Of a stretch of DNA of 29,316 nt, positions 7,414 to 14,800 are shown piece after piece. The DNA comes from a virus. The stretch lies in IMG/VR virus record IMGVR_UViG_3300031215_000052, positions 1 to 29,316 of that record. One strand, written 5' to 3'. The translations under genes were made by a program, and so were the position numbers. The notes below the pieces were generated by a model that saw nothing but the letters and a program-made list of their open reading frames with translations, had not been told where the DNA came from and searched no databases. Position 1 is the first letter of the stretch. Every line of letters starts with the position of its first letter.

Positions 7414-7435
7414 CGCTTGCCAGAATACGTTGGCA
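7401..7435 (+). other. Programmed -1 ribosomal frameshift site
   Basis: Heptamer CCCAAAA at 7401-7407, in the required phase (zero frame C-CCA-AAA), one codon before the stop. A 5-bp hairpin follows (TGCCA 7418-7422 with TGGCA 7431-7435). Slipping back one base keeps lysine pairing exactly and opens the second frame, which runs without a stop to 7811. This is the known G/GT mechanism of long-tailed phages. Confidence 0.85.
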
Positions 7436-7811
7436 GTATTTTGATGAGCTTGAAGCAGATTTTCAAGAGTATTACCGCATAGATATAAATGATTTATCAG
7501 TGCAGCCTGAACGCCTGGCAAGGCTTCTATTTCAATTGCCTAGACAATCTAGGGTATTTACTAAACTAGCACCAGAAAACCAGTGGAGTTGGCAGGAAAT
7601 ATTGTTAAATAAAAGCAATTACTTACTTGAAGTGCTTACATGGCAAAAAACTAAAGATGCGCAAAAAAGAAATCCATCTAAAGCACCTAAAATATTCATT
7701 CCAGATTTTATGCCTAAACAAGAAACGCAAACAGCAATCAATAAAGATTCTGAATTACATGATTCAAAATCAATTGATGCAATACTATCAAAACCGCGCC
7801 AGAATAAATAA
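7407..7811 (+). CDS. Tail chaperone T-domain, made as a -1 frameshift fusion
   Basis: Open frame of 134 codons from the slippery site to the TAA at 7809-7811, giving a fusion of about 234 residues with the upstream chaperone. The segment right after the shift reads WQYFDELEADFQEYYRID, leading into NDLSVQPERLARLLFQLP, a pattern typical of T-domains; the rest is basic and helical. The first plausible independent start (GTG at 7500) would cut this conserved part away, and no ribosome site precedes it, so I read this frame as expressed only by frameshifting. The fusion is the minor chaperone that recruits tube subunits to the tape measure. Confidence 0.85.
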   Translation, partial: RLTLARIRWQYFDELEADFQEYYRIDINDLSVQPERLARLLFQLPRQSRVFTKLAPENQWSWQEILLNKSNYLLEVLTWQKTKDAQKRNPSKAPKIFIPDFMPKQETQTAINKDSELHDSKSIDAILSKPRQNK

Positions 7812-7868
7812 TGTGTTCAGTTGTCGTATAGTCGCGTAAAGCCATTTGGCTATACAATACCTATTAGT

Positions 7869-7918
7869 TATAAACACACTATTAACGCAGGTCAACTAGC
7901 GTTAAACACATGTTTATA
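7869..7918. other. Two-tier stem-loop in a 253-bp non-coding gap
   Basis: Outer stem TATAAACA / TGTTTATA (8 bp), a 5x5 internal loop, inner stem TTAACGC / GCGTTAA (7 bp) and a 10-nt loop. A T-rich tract (GCGTTTTATT) follows, so it may end the chaperone transcript. A smaller inverted repeat (GTATAG / CTATAC, around AGCC-ATTT-GGCT) lies at about 7826-7855. The rest of the gap 7812-8064 has no gene I can support. Confidence 0.6.
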
Positions 7919-8052
7919 GCGTTTTATTGTTCGTATTTTGTTCTACCACTTCCCTGCTTAGTATATTATGAAATATTTTTTACGTTTAAGGTGTTAAATT
8001 ATCAAACAGGGGATGCAACAGGGTGGATAGGGCAGGCTGATTACGCGTAAGG

Positions 8053-8058
8053 TATACT
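8053..8058 (+). promoter_or_regulatory. -10 box, leaderless start at 8065
   Basis: TATACT followed by six bases and the ATG at 8065, the same spacing as at 69, 2337 and 19936. A possible AAGG at 8049-8052 lies 12 bases from the ATG, too far for a good Shine-Dalgarno. No clear -35 box. Confidence 0.5.
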
Positions 8059-8064
8059 ATTAGT

Positions 8065-8358
8065 ATGGGTAGAAATGAATCATTTCAGTTAGATGTTAAA
8101 GGCGGTCAAGATGTTTTACAAAAGATGGCTGCACCATTAGTAAAACAATCTGCAGAAGCAATAGCTGCAAGGGCGCGCGGAATGGCTTCTAGCCTATCTA
8201 GCAATCCACCAACTATAACTGTAGAAACTAAAGTAGGAACTATTAAAAGAGGTCTTAGGGCTATAGCTACTGTTAAAGCAGAAGGCAGTGATGCGCATGA
8301 AAATTATATAGGTCATAAGGTCCTAGCAAAAGCTAAAGATGCAGGGCGCGTTAATTAG
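8065..8358 (+). CDS. Putative minor neck/tail-completion protein
   Basis: Small basic protein of 97 residues. An N-terminal helical half (VLQKMAAPLVKQSAEAIAARARGMASSL) is followed by a strand-rich half (TITVETKVGTIKRGLRAIATVKAEG) and a short tail. The pattern of a helix rich in A and R followed by strands recalls small neck or tail-completion proteins normally found beside the stopper and tail terminator in phages of Gram-positive hosts. Its location between the tail chaperones and the tape measure is then unusual. It is probably leaderless. Family assignment is weak. Confidence 0.4.
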   Translation: MGRNESFQLDVKGGQDVLQKMAAPLVKQSAEAIAARARGMASSLSSNPPTITVETKVGTIKRGLRAIATVKAEGSDAHENYIGHKVLAKAKDAGRVN

Positions 8359-8367
8359 TAATTGTTA

Positions 8368-8376
8368 TGTTATAAT
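8368..8376 (+). promoter_or_regulatory. Extended -10 promoter for tape measure operon
   Basis: TGT-TATAAT shortly after the preceding stop, with a leader of about 53 nt containing copy 2 of the 31-nt element. Confidence 0.7.
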
Positions 8377-8389
8377 TTGAGTATATAAA

Positions 8390-8420
8390 TTACGTTTACG
8401 GTTGCGGTAAAACTGGCTAA
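8390..8420 (+). repeat. Shared 31-nt leader element, copy 2 (tape measure)
   Basis: Matches 3789-3819 at 30 of 31 positions and has the same placement: after an extended -10 box and shortly before a purine-rich ribosome site. The surrounding sequence (both promoters' flanks and the coding starts) is not similar, so the element itself is what is conserved. Confidence 0.75.
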
Positions 8421-8435
8421 TGAAGGGTTAAGATC

Positions 8436-10358
8436 TTGGCTGATATCGGAACTGGCTATATACGAATAGCACCAAACATGACTGGCATACAAGGCAAAAT
8501 TGCTGGTGGTATGAAAGGTGCTGGTGCAAAAGCTACTAGGCAGCTAGGTGAAGAAGTTAATTCTAATTCTGGTGGTTTTAAAAACGCAATTGGTAAATTA
8601 GGTGGAATAGCTAAAACTGGTGGATTAGCAATTGCTGGTGGTATGGCGGTTGGTATAGCTGGACTTGCAGCACTAACTGGTAAGGCATTGCAATCTGGTG
8701 CTGAACTAGAACAGCAACTAGGTGGTGCAGATGCAGTATTTGGTGAATATGCAAGCAGTATAAAACAATCTGCAGAAGATGCATTTTCTGAATCTGGTCT
8801 AAGCATGAATGAGTTTCTGCAAGGCGCTAACAAAATGGGTTCATTGTTTCAAGGCGCTGGATTCAGTGTAAAAGATTCAATGGAAATGTCTAGCGATTCA
8901 ATGCAGCGCGCATCAGATGTCGCTTCTATTATGGGTATTGATACCACCAGCGCGCTAGAAGCAGTTGCAGGTATGGCAAAAGGTAACTTTACCATGATGG
9001 ATAACTTAGGTGTAGCAATGAATGACACATCTATTCAGGCATTTGCACTAGAACAAGGCATTACAAAATCTACTAGTGCCATGAGCGCACAAGAAAAAAT
9101 TGGATTAGCGCAACAAATGTTTATGCAAAAAACTGCTAAATATGCTGGTAACTATGCAAAAGAAAATGCATCACTATCTGGATCAATCAATACAACCAAA
9201 AAAGCATTTGATAATTTAATGACTGGTGAAGGTGATATTGATGGTTTTATAGAAATGCTATTAAATACAATAGAACTAGCAGTGCCTAAGATAATTGATC
9301 TACTACCTAAAATTGTTACTGGTATAAGCGCGGTCCTATCTGCACTAGTGCCTGCAATCGCTAAAGCATTACCTGTTCTTATACCAGCACTTATTGGTGC
9401 AGTTGTTACTTTGATTCAAAGCTTAGTTGCGGCAATGCCTATGATAATAGGGGTTTTGCTAGAAGCATTACCACTTGTTATTGATGGATTCATCACTTTA
9501 TTTATAGCAATATTGCAAGCGCTACCAGAAATTGTAAAAACAATAGCTAACGCTATACCAACAATTATTGATTCAATTGTTAATGGTCTTACTAATCCAG
9601 AATCATTGAACGCTATAATTATGGGTGCTGTAGATTTGTTATTAGCATTAGTAGAAGCTATACCAATAATTATTCCAGCATTAATTGGCGCAATACCTAT
9701 TATTCTAAGAAATATTGTGCAGGTTTTAACCAGTCCAGCATTTATTAGAGCAATGATTAATGCAGGTGTTCAACTACTACAGGCACAGATCCAGGGTATG
9801 ATTAGCATGGGTGGATCTGTAGCAAGCGCAGCATGGGATATCATAGGAATAATTAAAGATACATTATCACCTTCTAATTTATGGGGTATTGGTACTGATG
9901 TTGTAAAAGGTTTATGGCATGGTATTCAGTCAATGGGTGGCTGGATTAAAGATAAAGTTATTGGTTTTGTAAAAGATAAAATACCTGCACCTGTTAGAAA
10001 AGCGCTTGGAATTAATTCACCATCAAAAGTATTTGCAGAAATTGGTAGGCATGTTGATGAAGGTCTAGTAAAGGGAATTGAAGATAATAGTTTTAGAGTG
10101 AAACAATCCGTAAAACACATGACAGATCAAGCATTAGCAGGTGTAACAGATCCTAGTTTTAACCCTAGCGTTGCTTTTTCAGGTAGTACATCAGGCGGTG
10201 GCACACTTGCTGGTGGTGGCGCTACTACAAATAAAACAATTTCTATTGGTAATATATCACTTGGAAGCACTGGTGCAGTTCAAGAGTTTTTCAGACAGCT
10301 AAACCAGGATACAATAAACGTAGGCATGGGATTAACACCAGTGCAGGGGAATCAATAA
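8436..10358 (+). CDS. Tape measure protein
   Basis: Protein of 640 residues, the second longest here. It is helical and alanine/glycine-rich at the N-terminus, has a long central hydrophobic part built of repeated A-L-P-x-I-I-type segments (about residues 285-440), and ends with the common tape-measure tail (WGIGTDVVKGLWHGI, then INSPSKVFAEIGRHVDEGL). It sets tail length, and the usual rule of about 0.15 nm per residue would give roughly 95 nm. Translation starts at TTG (8436) with the purine-rich site GAAGGG 9 bases upstream, after a shared leader element. An uncommon start codon plus a leader suggests controlled expression. Confidence 0.9.
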   Translation: MADIGTGYIRIAPNMTGIQGKIAGGMKGAGAKATRQLGEEVNSNSGGFKNAIGKLGGIAKTGGLAIAGGMAVGIAGLAALTGKALQSGAELEQQLGGADAVFGEYASSIKQSAEDAFSESGLSMNEFLQGANKMGSLFQGAGFSVKDSMEMSSDSMQRASDVASIMGIDTTSALEAVAGMAKGNFTMMDNLGVAMNDTSIQAFALEQGITKSTSAMSAQEKIGLAQQMFMQKTAKYAGNYAKENASLSGSINTTKKAFDNLMTGEGDIDGFIEMLLNTIELAVPKIIDLLPKIVTGISAVLSALVPAIAKALPVLIPALIGAVVTLIQSLVAAMPMIIGVLLEALPLVIDGFITLFIAILQALPEIVKTIANAIPTIIDSIVNGLTNPESLNAIIMGAVDLLLALVEAIPIIIPALIGAIPIILRNIVQVLTSPAFIRAMINAGVQLLQAQIQGMISMGGSVASAAWDIIGIIKDTLSPSNLWGIGTDVVKGLWHGIQSMGGWIKDKVIGFVKDKIPAPVRKALGINSPSKVFAEIGRHVDEGLVKGIEDNSFRVKQSVKHMTDQALAGVTDPSFNPSVAFSGSTSGGGTLAGGGATTNKTISIGNISLGSTGAVQEFFRQLNQDTINVGMGLTPVQGNQ

Positions 10359-10359
10359 A

Positions 10360-11154
10360 ATGAATGGTTTAATCAGTTTTAATTCAAATAGCTTGCAAAC
10401 ATACGATATTGCAGCACAAACAGGCATTATTACGAATGTTATAAATCATGGTAGCATACCAGATAAAGTTGCTAACTTATACCAAATAGCTAATTCAAAT
10501 TCTAGTGCAATACCATTTATAGATTATCCTAGTAAAGCCATTTCAATCAGTGGCGTGATTAAGGGTAGTGATCAAGAAGATTTAGATACTAGAATTGATA
10601 CTTTTAAAGGTTATTTTAATGGTAAAAACCATAACCTAGATATTAACTATAAAAGCACAAACAGGCGCTATACTGCTACAGCTACAAATGTAGGAATTAG
10701 TGAAAGAACTGGCGCACTGTTATATGTTGAATTTACTGTTGAATTTATCTGCACAAAACCATTTGGTAAAGATATTATTGCAACAGAAATAGCAAATGTT
10801 TCAGGTAATACGTTATCAACAGTAACATTTAACCCTGTTATTGGTGGCAATGCACCAGAACAATTACCAATAACAACAATTACGTTAAACGCAATCACAG
10901 GATCTGGTGATTATGTGCAGTTATCAAATGATGGCAATGATCAGAAGCTACTAGTATTTGGCAAAAACTTGCAGGCTGGTGATGTAATAGTAATAGATGG
11001 TGTTTCTAGAGAAGTTACAATAAACAGCCAATTGGTAGATTTTGAAGGTTCATTTTTAGAGTTTGAACCAGGCGCACAATCATTGACTTATACAGATGGT
11101 TTTGATAGTCGCAACTCTGATATATTAATTGAATACCAGAAACAATATCTATAA
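10360..11154 (+). CDS. Distal tail protein (Dit-like)
   Basis: Protein of 264 residues. The N-terminal half has the Dit pattern: an opening beta segment, YPSKAISISGVIKGSD, then a helix with LDTRIDTFKGYFNGK and strands (NHNLDINY, then YTATATNVGIS). The C-terminal half is a beta-sandwich-like domain (LPITTITLNAITGSGDYVQL), as in longer Dits with a galectin/carbohydrate-binding-like extension. Dit hexamers join the tube to the tail tip. It directly follows the tape measure gene (1 nt gap) and overlaps the hub gene by one base (TAATG). Confidence 0.8.
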   Translation: MNGLISFNSNSLQTYDIAAQTGIITNVINHGSIPDKVANLYQIANSNSSAIPFIDYPSKAISISGVIKGSDQEDLDTRIDTFKGYFNGKNHNLDINYKSTNRRYTATATNVGISERTGALLYVEFTVEFICTKPFGKDIIATEIANVSGNTLSTVTFNPVIGGNAPEQLPITTITLNAITGSGDYVQLSNDGNDQKLLVFGKNLQAGDVIVIDGVSREVTINSQLVDFEGSFLEFEPGAQSLTYTDGFDSRNSDILIEYQKQYL

Positions 11155-13352
11155 TGATTAAACAACTGCAAGTAACTAAACCAGCAGTAACAACCAGCAC
11201 TACACCATCAACAGGGGGTGATAGCTGGATAAACCCTAATAACATACTGGTTGATGATAATACATCTTCTACACTAGCATTTACTACAGGCGGTAATTTT
11301 GGCGCACTGTTGGTTGCTGATGGTTTTGATTTTAAAATACCAGATTCAGTTGTAATTGATGGCATAGCACTATCAATTGATGGAAGTGAAACAGGATGCA
11401 CGGGCACAATCAATATTGGCTTGCCTGGTAGCACTTCTATTGATTTAGGTACTCTAAACACTACTTATGGTGGTAATAATGATCTATGGGGCTTAGAATC
11501 AATTAGCCATGCAGATTTAGCAGATATTGAAATAAATATTTCTGTAGATGATTTATCTGGCGGTGATGGTATTGCATCAATTGATTACCTGGCAGTTACT
11601 GTTCATTATCACATTGATCTATCAGTAGAACCAACAGAAGTACCAACTAGATTTGCATACAAAGTTTATTCAAGAGAAGGAACTTATTTAGGTGAATTAC
11701 CAGATGTATCTACACCATTTGTATTTTCACAGGATATTAATAGCGCTGGATCTACTTTAAACATTACATGTGGTAAATTTATTGATAATGCAACTACTAC
11801 AGATACGTTATTAACGGAAGATCTAGAAGATATATTAACAGAAGGTGATCTACCAATTTTAGCAACTGCTACCAGTACATTAGTAGCAAAAGGCGCATCA
11901 GATGAAGAAGCCATATATAAAAACTCAAATAGGGTGCAGGTTATTATGTATAACTATTGGCATCCAAATGGTAAATTAGTTTTTAGTGGTCAAATAAATC
12001 GCGTATCATTTCAATATGGTACTGGCAATGAATCAGTTACATTAACAGTGTTCAGTGATGGCGTAGATCTAGTAAACTATATTGCACGTGGTTTATCTGG
12101 TGATTATGTATTGGATCAATCAGAATTGAATACTGGTGGCAGTATTGGTAACAATCAATCTGCATCTGGTCCGTTTTGGCGCAGAAGTGGTCAAACATTT
12201 ACAACTGGTGCAGGTGTAACAAATATTGGTGCAATTAGCTTAATGTTACGTGCAAATGCTAACGTGACTATAAATGTATTTGATGCACCTAATGGTAATT
12301 TACTAGGATCTACAAGTAAAAGAGTTGATACACCAGGATTTGATAGAACAGAAGTGCAATTTGCTTTTCCGCAACTTATAGAAGCTGCAGAATTAACACA
12401 ATACTTTTTTGATATAAGATTGCAACCTGGTCAAAATCTAGAAGTACAAAATGGATTTAGTATTCCATATTCAGGCGGTGAATGCTGGTTATCTCAATAT
12501 GATGGTGGTGGCGGTGGCGCTTATGAAGAATATGGTGGTAATTTATGGTTTAAAACATTTTCTGGTACTTTAGTTACAACTACAACTTATGTTGATGAAG
12601 ATCCTACAATTGGCATGATGCGGTCAATATTGAATGATTATGTTAGTAGGGGTGGATATATCACTGAAAGAAATTTTGAAACAACTGGTTTAGAATTAAC
12701 TTACACATTTAGCCAGGCTACTATTTTTGATGGTCTTAGAAACGTATTAGAAATGTCACCTGCAGGCTTTTATTCATTCATTGATTTAGGTACTGCACAA
12801 ATGGATATATTACAAATATCTGATTCTGCAGATTTTACAGTTGTTAGGGGTAAAGATGTTAATGCACTTGATGTTGCATTAACCATAGAATCAGTTAAAA
12901 ATACGCTACTGTTTACAGGTGGTGAAATTTCAACAGATCCATCTGTAAACTTATTCAAATATTACCAGGATAGCGAAAGTGCTGCATTTTATGGTACTAG
13001 AATGGCTACAAAAACAGATAACCGCGTTGTTTTAGATCCAACAGCTAATGCAGTGGGTTCTTCATTCATTGATGAATCTTCAAAAGAAGAACAAGAAACA
13101 TCTGTAACTGTTCTAAATACATCAATGGATATATCACTACTTACACCAGGCAAAACACTAGGATTTAGAAGTTTTACTAATTTTATTGATTCACTAGTGT
13201 TGCAAATTGTAAGGCGTGATGTACAGCCTGGATTTGGTGCAGTTAAACTTACATTAGGACGTTTACCGCTAAATACAAGCTTAGAAGTTCAAAGAATCAA
13301 TAGAGAATTGCAGAATGAACAGACAGTTAATAACCCTGATCAACCAGATTAA
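11154..13352 (+). CDS. Tail hub / minor tail protein (Tal-like)
   Basis: Longest protein in the window (732 residues). Residues about 25-155 form a beta-sandwich-like domain, acidic and rich in T, D and S. From about 165 the hub-type segment begins (FAYKVYSREGTYLGELPDV), typical of gpJ/Tal N-terminal domains. A second beta domain with a glycine run (YDGGGGGAYEEYGG) lies near 445-460, and the final third returns to hub-like sequence (IFDGLRNVLEMSPAGFYSF). It probably forms the trimeric tail tip contacting the host. The N-terminal domain before the hub core is an addition and could bind sugars. No peptidase motif is visible. Confidence 0.75.
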   Translation: MIKQLQVTKPAVTTSTTPSTGGDSWINPNNILVDDNTSSTLAFTTGGNFGALLVADGFDFKIPDSVVIDGIALSIDGSETGCTGTINIGLPGSTSIDLGTLNTTYGGNNDLWGLESISHADLADIEINISVDDLSGGDGIASIDYLAVTVHYHIDLSVEPTEVPTRFAYKVYSREGTYLGELPDVSTPFVFSQDINSAGSTLNITCGKFIDNATTTDTLLTEDLEDILTEGDLPILATATSTLVAKGASDEEAIYKNSNRVQVIMYNYWHPNGKLVFSGQINRVSFQYGTGNESVTLTVFSDGVDLVNYIARGLSGDYVLDQSELNTGGSIGNNQSASGPFWRRSGQTFTTGAGVTNIGAISLMLRANANVTINVFDAPNGNLLGSTSKRVDTPGFDRTEVQFAFPQLIEAAELTQYFFDIRLQPGQNLEVQNGFSIPYSGGECWLSQYDGGGGGAYEEYGGNLWFKTFSGTLVTTTTYVDEDPTIGMMRSILNDYVSRGGYITERNFETTGLELTYTFSQATIFDGLRNVLEMSPAGFYSFIDLGTAQMDILQISDSADFTVVRGKDVNALDVALTIESVKNTLLFTGGEISTDPSVNLFKYYQDSESAAFYGTRMATKTDNRVVLDPTANAVGSSFIDESSKEEQETSVTVLNTSMDISLLTPGKTLGFRSFTNFIDSLVLQIVRRDVQPGFGAVKLTLGRLPLNTSLEVQRINRELQNEQTVNNPDQPD

Positions 13353-13356
13353 TAAA

Positions 13357-13365
13357 TGCTATAAT
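13357..13365 (+). promoter_or_regulatory. Extended -10 promoter for tail fibre gene
   Basis: TGC-TATAAT five bases after the hub stop codon; an AAGGA ribosome site precedes the ATG at 13384. Confidence 0.65.
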
Positions 13366-13383
13366 AAACATAAGGATTAAACA

Positions 13384-14031
13384 ATGCCAAAAATTACCGC
13401 ACTACCAACACTAACAACACCAGCTATACCTGATGTATTTGCAATAGTTGATGATAGCGCTGGTGAAACTAAGAAAATAACACTGCAAACTTTAAAAAAT
13501 TTCTTTAGTCCAACTGGTGTAATTGCAGATTATGCAGGCGCAACACCACCAGATGGTTGGTTACTCTGTTATGGTCAAGCAGTTAGCAGAACAACCTATG
13601 CTGAATTATTTACCGCTATTGGTACCAATTATGGTACTGGTGATGGTAGTACTACATTCAACATACCTGATGAACGTGGTGTTGTTACTGCAGGTAAAGA
13701 TGATATGGGTGGCACTCCAGCAAACAGGCTTACAGGTTTAGCTGGTGGTGTTGATGGTAGCGTATTAGGTGCAATTGGCGGTCTACAGCAACATACACTT
13801 ACTGCAGCGCAAATGCCAGTACATACGCACACACAGAACCAGCACAGGCACTTAATGACAAGTGTTGCAATAGGTGCAACTAGAAACTATTCCAATTTTG
13901 GTAGTGATGCTGGTATTGTGGGTAATAGATTTACTGATTATGAAACTGCATCAAACCAAAATGCTGGTAGCGGTGGCGCGCACAATAACGTACAGCCAAC
14001 AGGTATTAAAAATAGAATAATTAGATACTAG
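13384..14031 (+). CDS. Tail fibre with phage tail collar domain
   Basis: Protein of 215 residues. The N-terminal 40 residues form a short helical/strand attachment region (ITALPTLTTPAIPDVFAIVDD). Residues about 45-100 are a tail collar domain (PDGWLLCYGQAVSRTTYAEL, then TFNIPDERGVV). The middle carries HTHTQNQHRH (about 143-152), an alternating-histidine stretch like the metal-binding regions of trimeric fibre tips, and the chain ends with the usual collar-domain terminus (NVQPTGIKNRIIRY). It is the best candidate for the receptor-binding protein and has its own promoter. Confidence 0.85.
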   Translation: MPKITALPTLTTPAIPDVFAIVDDSAGETKKITLQTLKNFFSPTGVIADYAGATPPDGWLLCYGQAVSRTTYAELFTAIGTNYGTGDGSTTFNIPDERGVVTAGKDDMGGTPANRLTGLAGGVDGSVLGAIGGLQQHTLTAAQMPVHTHTQNQHRHLMTSVAIGATRNYSNFGSDAGIVGNRFTDYETASNQNAGSGGAHNNVQPTGIKNRIIRY

Positions 14032-14042
14032 GAGTACAAACA

Positions 14043-14360
14043 ATGCCAACTTATTATGCACAAAATACGAACACAGAAGTTACTGCAAAAGTATGCAGAA
14101 AAATTAGTGAAGAAGTAAAAACACCTAATGGTGTAATTACTGTTATGCAAGGTAGTTATATTATTGAAGATCAAAATGGAAATATATATGCAATGCATCC
14201 TGATCAATTTGAATCTGAATATGATAAATCTAAGAATAAAGAATTAGAAAAAATTCAAAAACAAATTGCTAATGATGAAGCAGAACTAGAAGAAAAATTT
14301 ACACAAGAAGCGGAAGAAGCTAAAAAAGCCGCTAAAACTAAAAAGAAAAATGGCAAATAA
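14043..14360 (+). CDS. Hypothetical protein with coiled-coil lysine-rich tail
   Basis: Protein of 105 residues. The first 60 form a compact strand-rich domain (an NGVITVMQGSYIIEDQNGN-type beta hairpin, then MHPDQFESEY). The last 45 are a highly charged coiled coil ending KAAKTKKKNGK. Similar small proteins often lie behind fibre genes in phages of Gram-positive hosts, but I cannot name a function. A good AGGAG precedes the start. Its 3' end overlaps the HNH gene by 11 nt. Confidence 0.7.
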   Translation: MPTYYAQNTNTEVTAKVCRKISEEVKTPNGVITVMQGSYIIEDQNGNIYAMHPDQFESEYDKSKNKELEKIQKQIANDEAELEEKFTQEAEEAKKAAKTKKKNGK

Positions 14361-14655
14361 AAAACCTGCATTTAGCAGAACAGAATGGGCAGAAGCACGT
14401 AAACGCGCAATATCTACTAAAGATCCGTATTGTGCTATTTGCAAAAACTTTATAGATATGGATGCACCAGCTTTTTCACCATTAGCTGTAGAAGTAGATC
14501 ATATTGTACCCAGGTCAAGAGGTGGCGCGCTATTTGAACTTGAAAACCTGCAATTAACACACAGCAGGTGCAACCGTCAAAAAGGCGCAAAAATGGATTC
14601 TGATTATGATGGTGGTAAAGTAGAAAATCCAGTACCATTATCTAACAATTGGTAA
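14350..14655 (+). CDS. HNH endonuclease
   Basis: Protein of 101 residues with a complete HNH motif: C28-x2-C31, then VDHIVPRSRGG (D50, H51), then NLQLTHSRCNRQKG with N66, H71 and C74. The paired cysteines bind a structural zinc, and the histidines and asparagine form the beta-beta-alpha-metal active site. Single-domain HNH proteins in tailed phages often assist terminase in DNA packaging, but this one is in the tail/lysis region, so a homing or free-standing nuclease is equally possible. Confidence 0.85.
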   Translation: MANKKPAFSRTEWAEARKRAISTKDPYCAICKNFIDMDAPAFSPLAVEVDHIVPRSRGGALFELENLQLTHSRCNRQKGAKMDSDYDGGKVENPVPLSNNW

Positions 14656-14657
14656 TC

Positions 14658-14666
14658 TGATATAAT
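14658..14666 (+). promoter_or_regulatory. Extended -10 promoter for lysis operon
   Basis: TGA-TATAAT just after the HNH stop codon, followed by the Shine-Dalgarno AAAGGGG before the ATG at 14687. Confidence 0.7.
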
Positions 14667-14686
14667 AAAACCATAAAGGGGTTGTT

Positions 14687-14800
14687 ATGATATTAAAACT
14701 TTATAAAGATGAACAGGTAGATTCACCTGCACCTGCAGTTGGTCCTAATGAACCATTAGAAGAAGCTGCACCTGGCAGGAATGAAATTTATAAGCCATGA
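14687..14800 (+). CDS. Small ORF (37 aa) leading the lysis operon
   Basis: ATG at 14687 has a strong ribosome site (AAAGGGG), and the reading frame runs 37 codons to a TGA that overlaps the endolysin ATG as ATGA. The peptide is acidic and proline-rich in its second half (PAPAVGPNEPLEEAAPG). No membrane helix is present. It could be a true small protein, or a leader peptide that couples endolysin translation to ribosome passage. Confidence 0.6.
   Translation: MILKLYKDEQVDSPAPAVGPNEPLEEAAPGRNEIYKP

Noticed and set aside
7500-7811. Independent gene starting at GTG 7500
   Set aside because: No ribosome site, and the conserved T-domain core lies upstream of it in the same frame, reached by the -1 frameshift.
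8456-8833. Minus-strand open frame within the tape measure gene
   Set aside because: It is a mirror of the alanine/glycine-rich coding sequence, has no ribosome site and antiparallels a clear gene.
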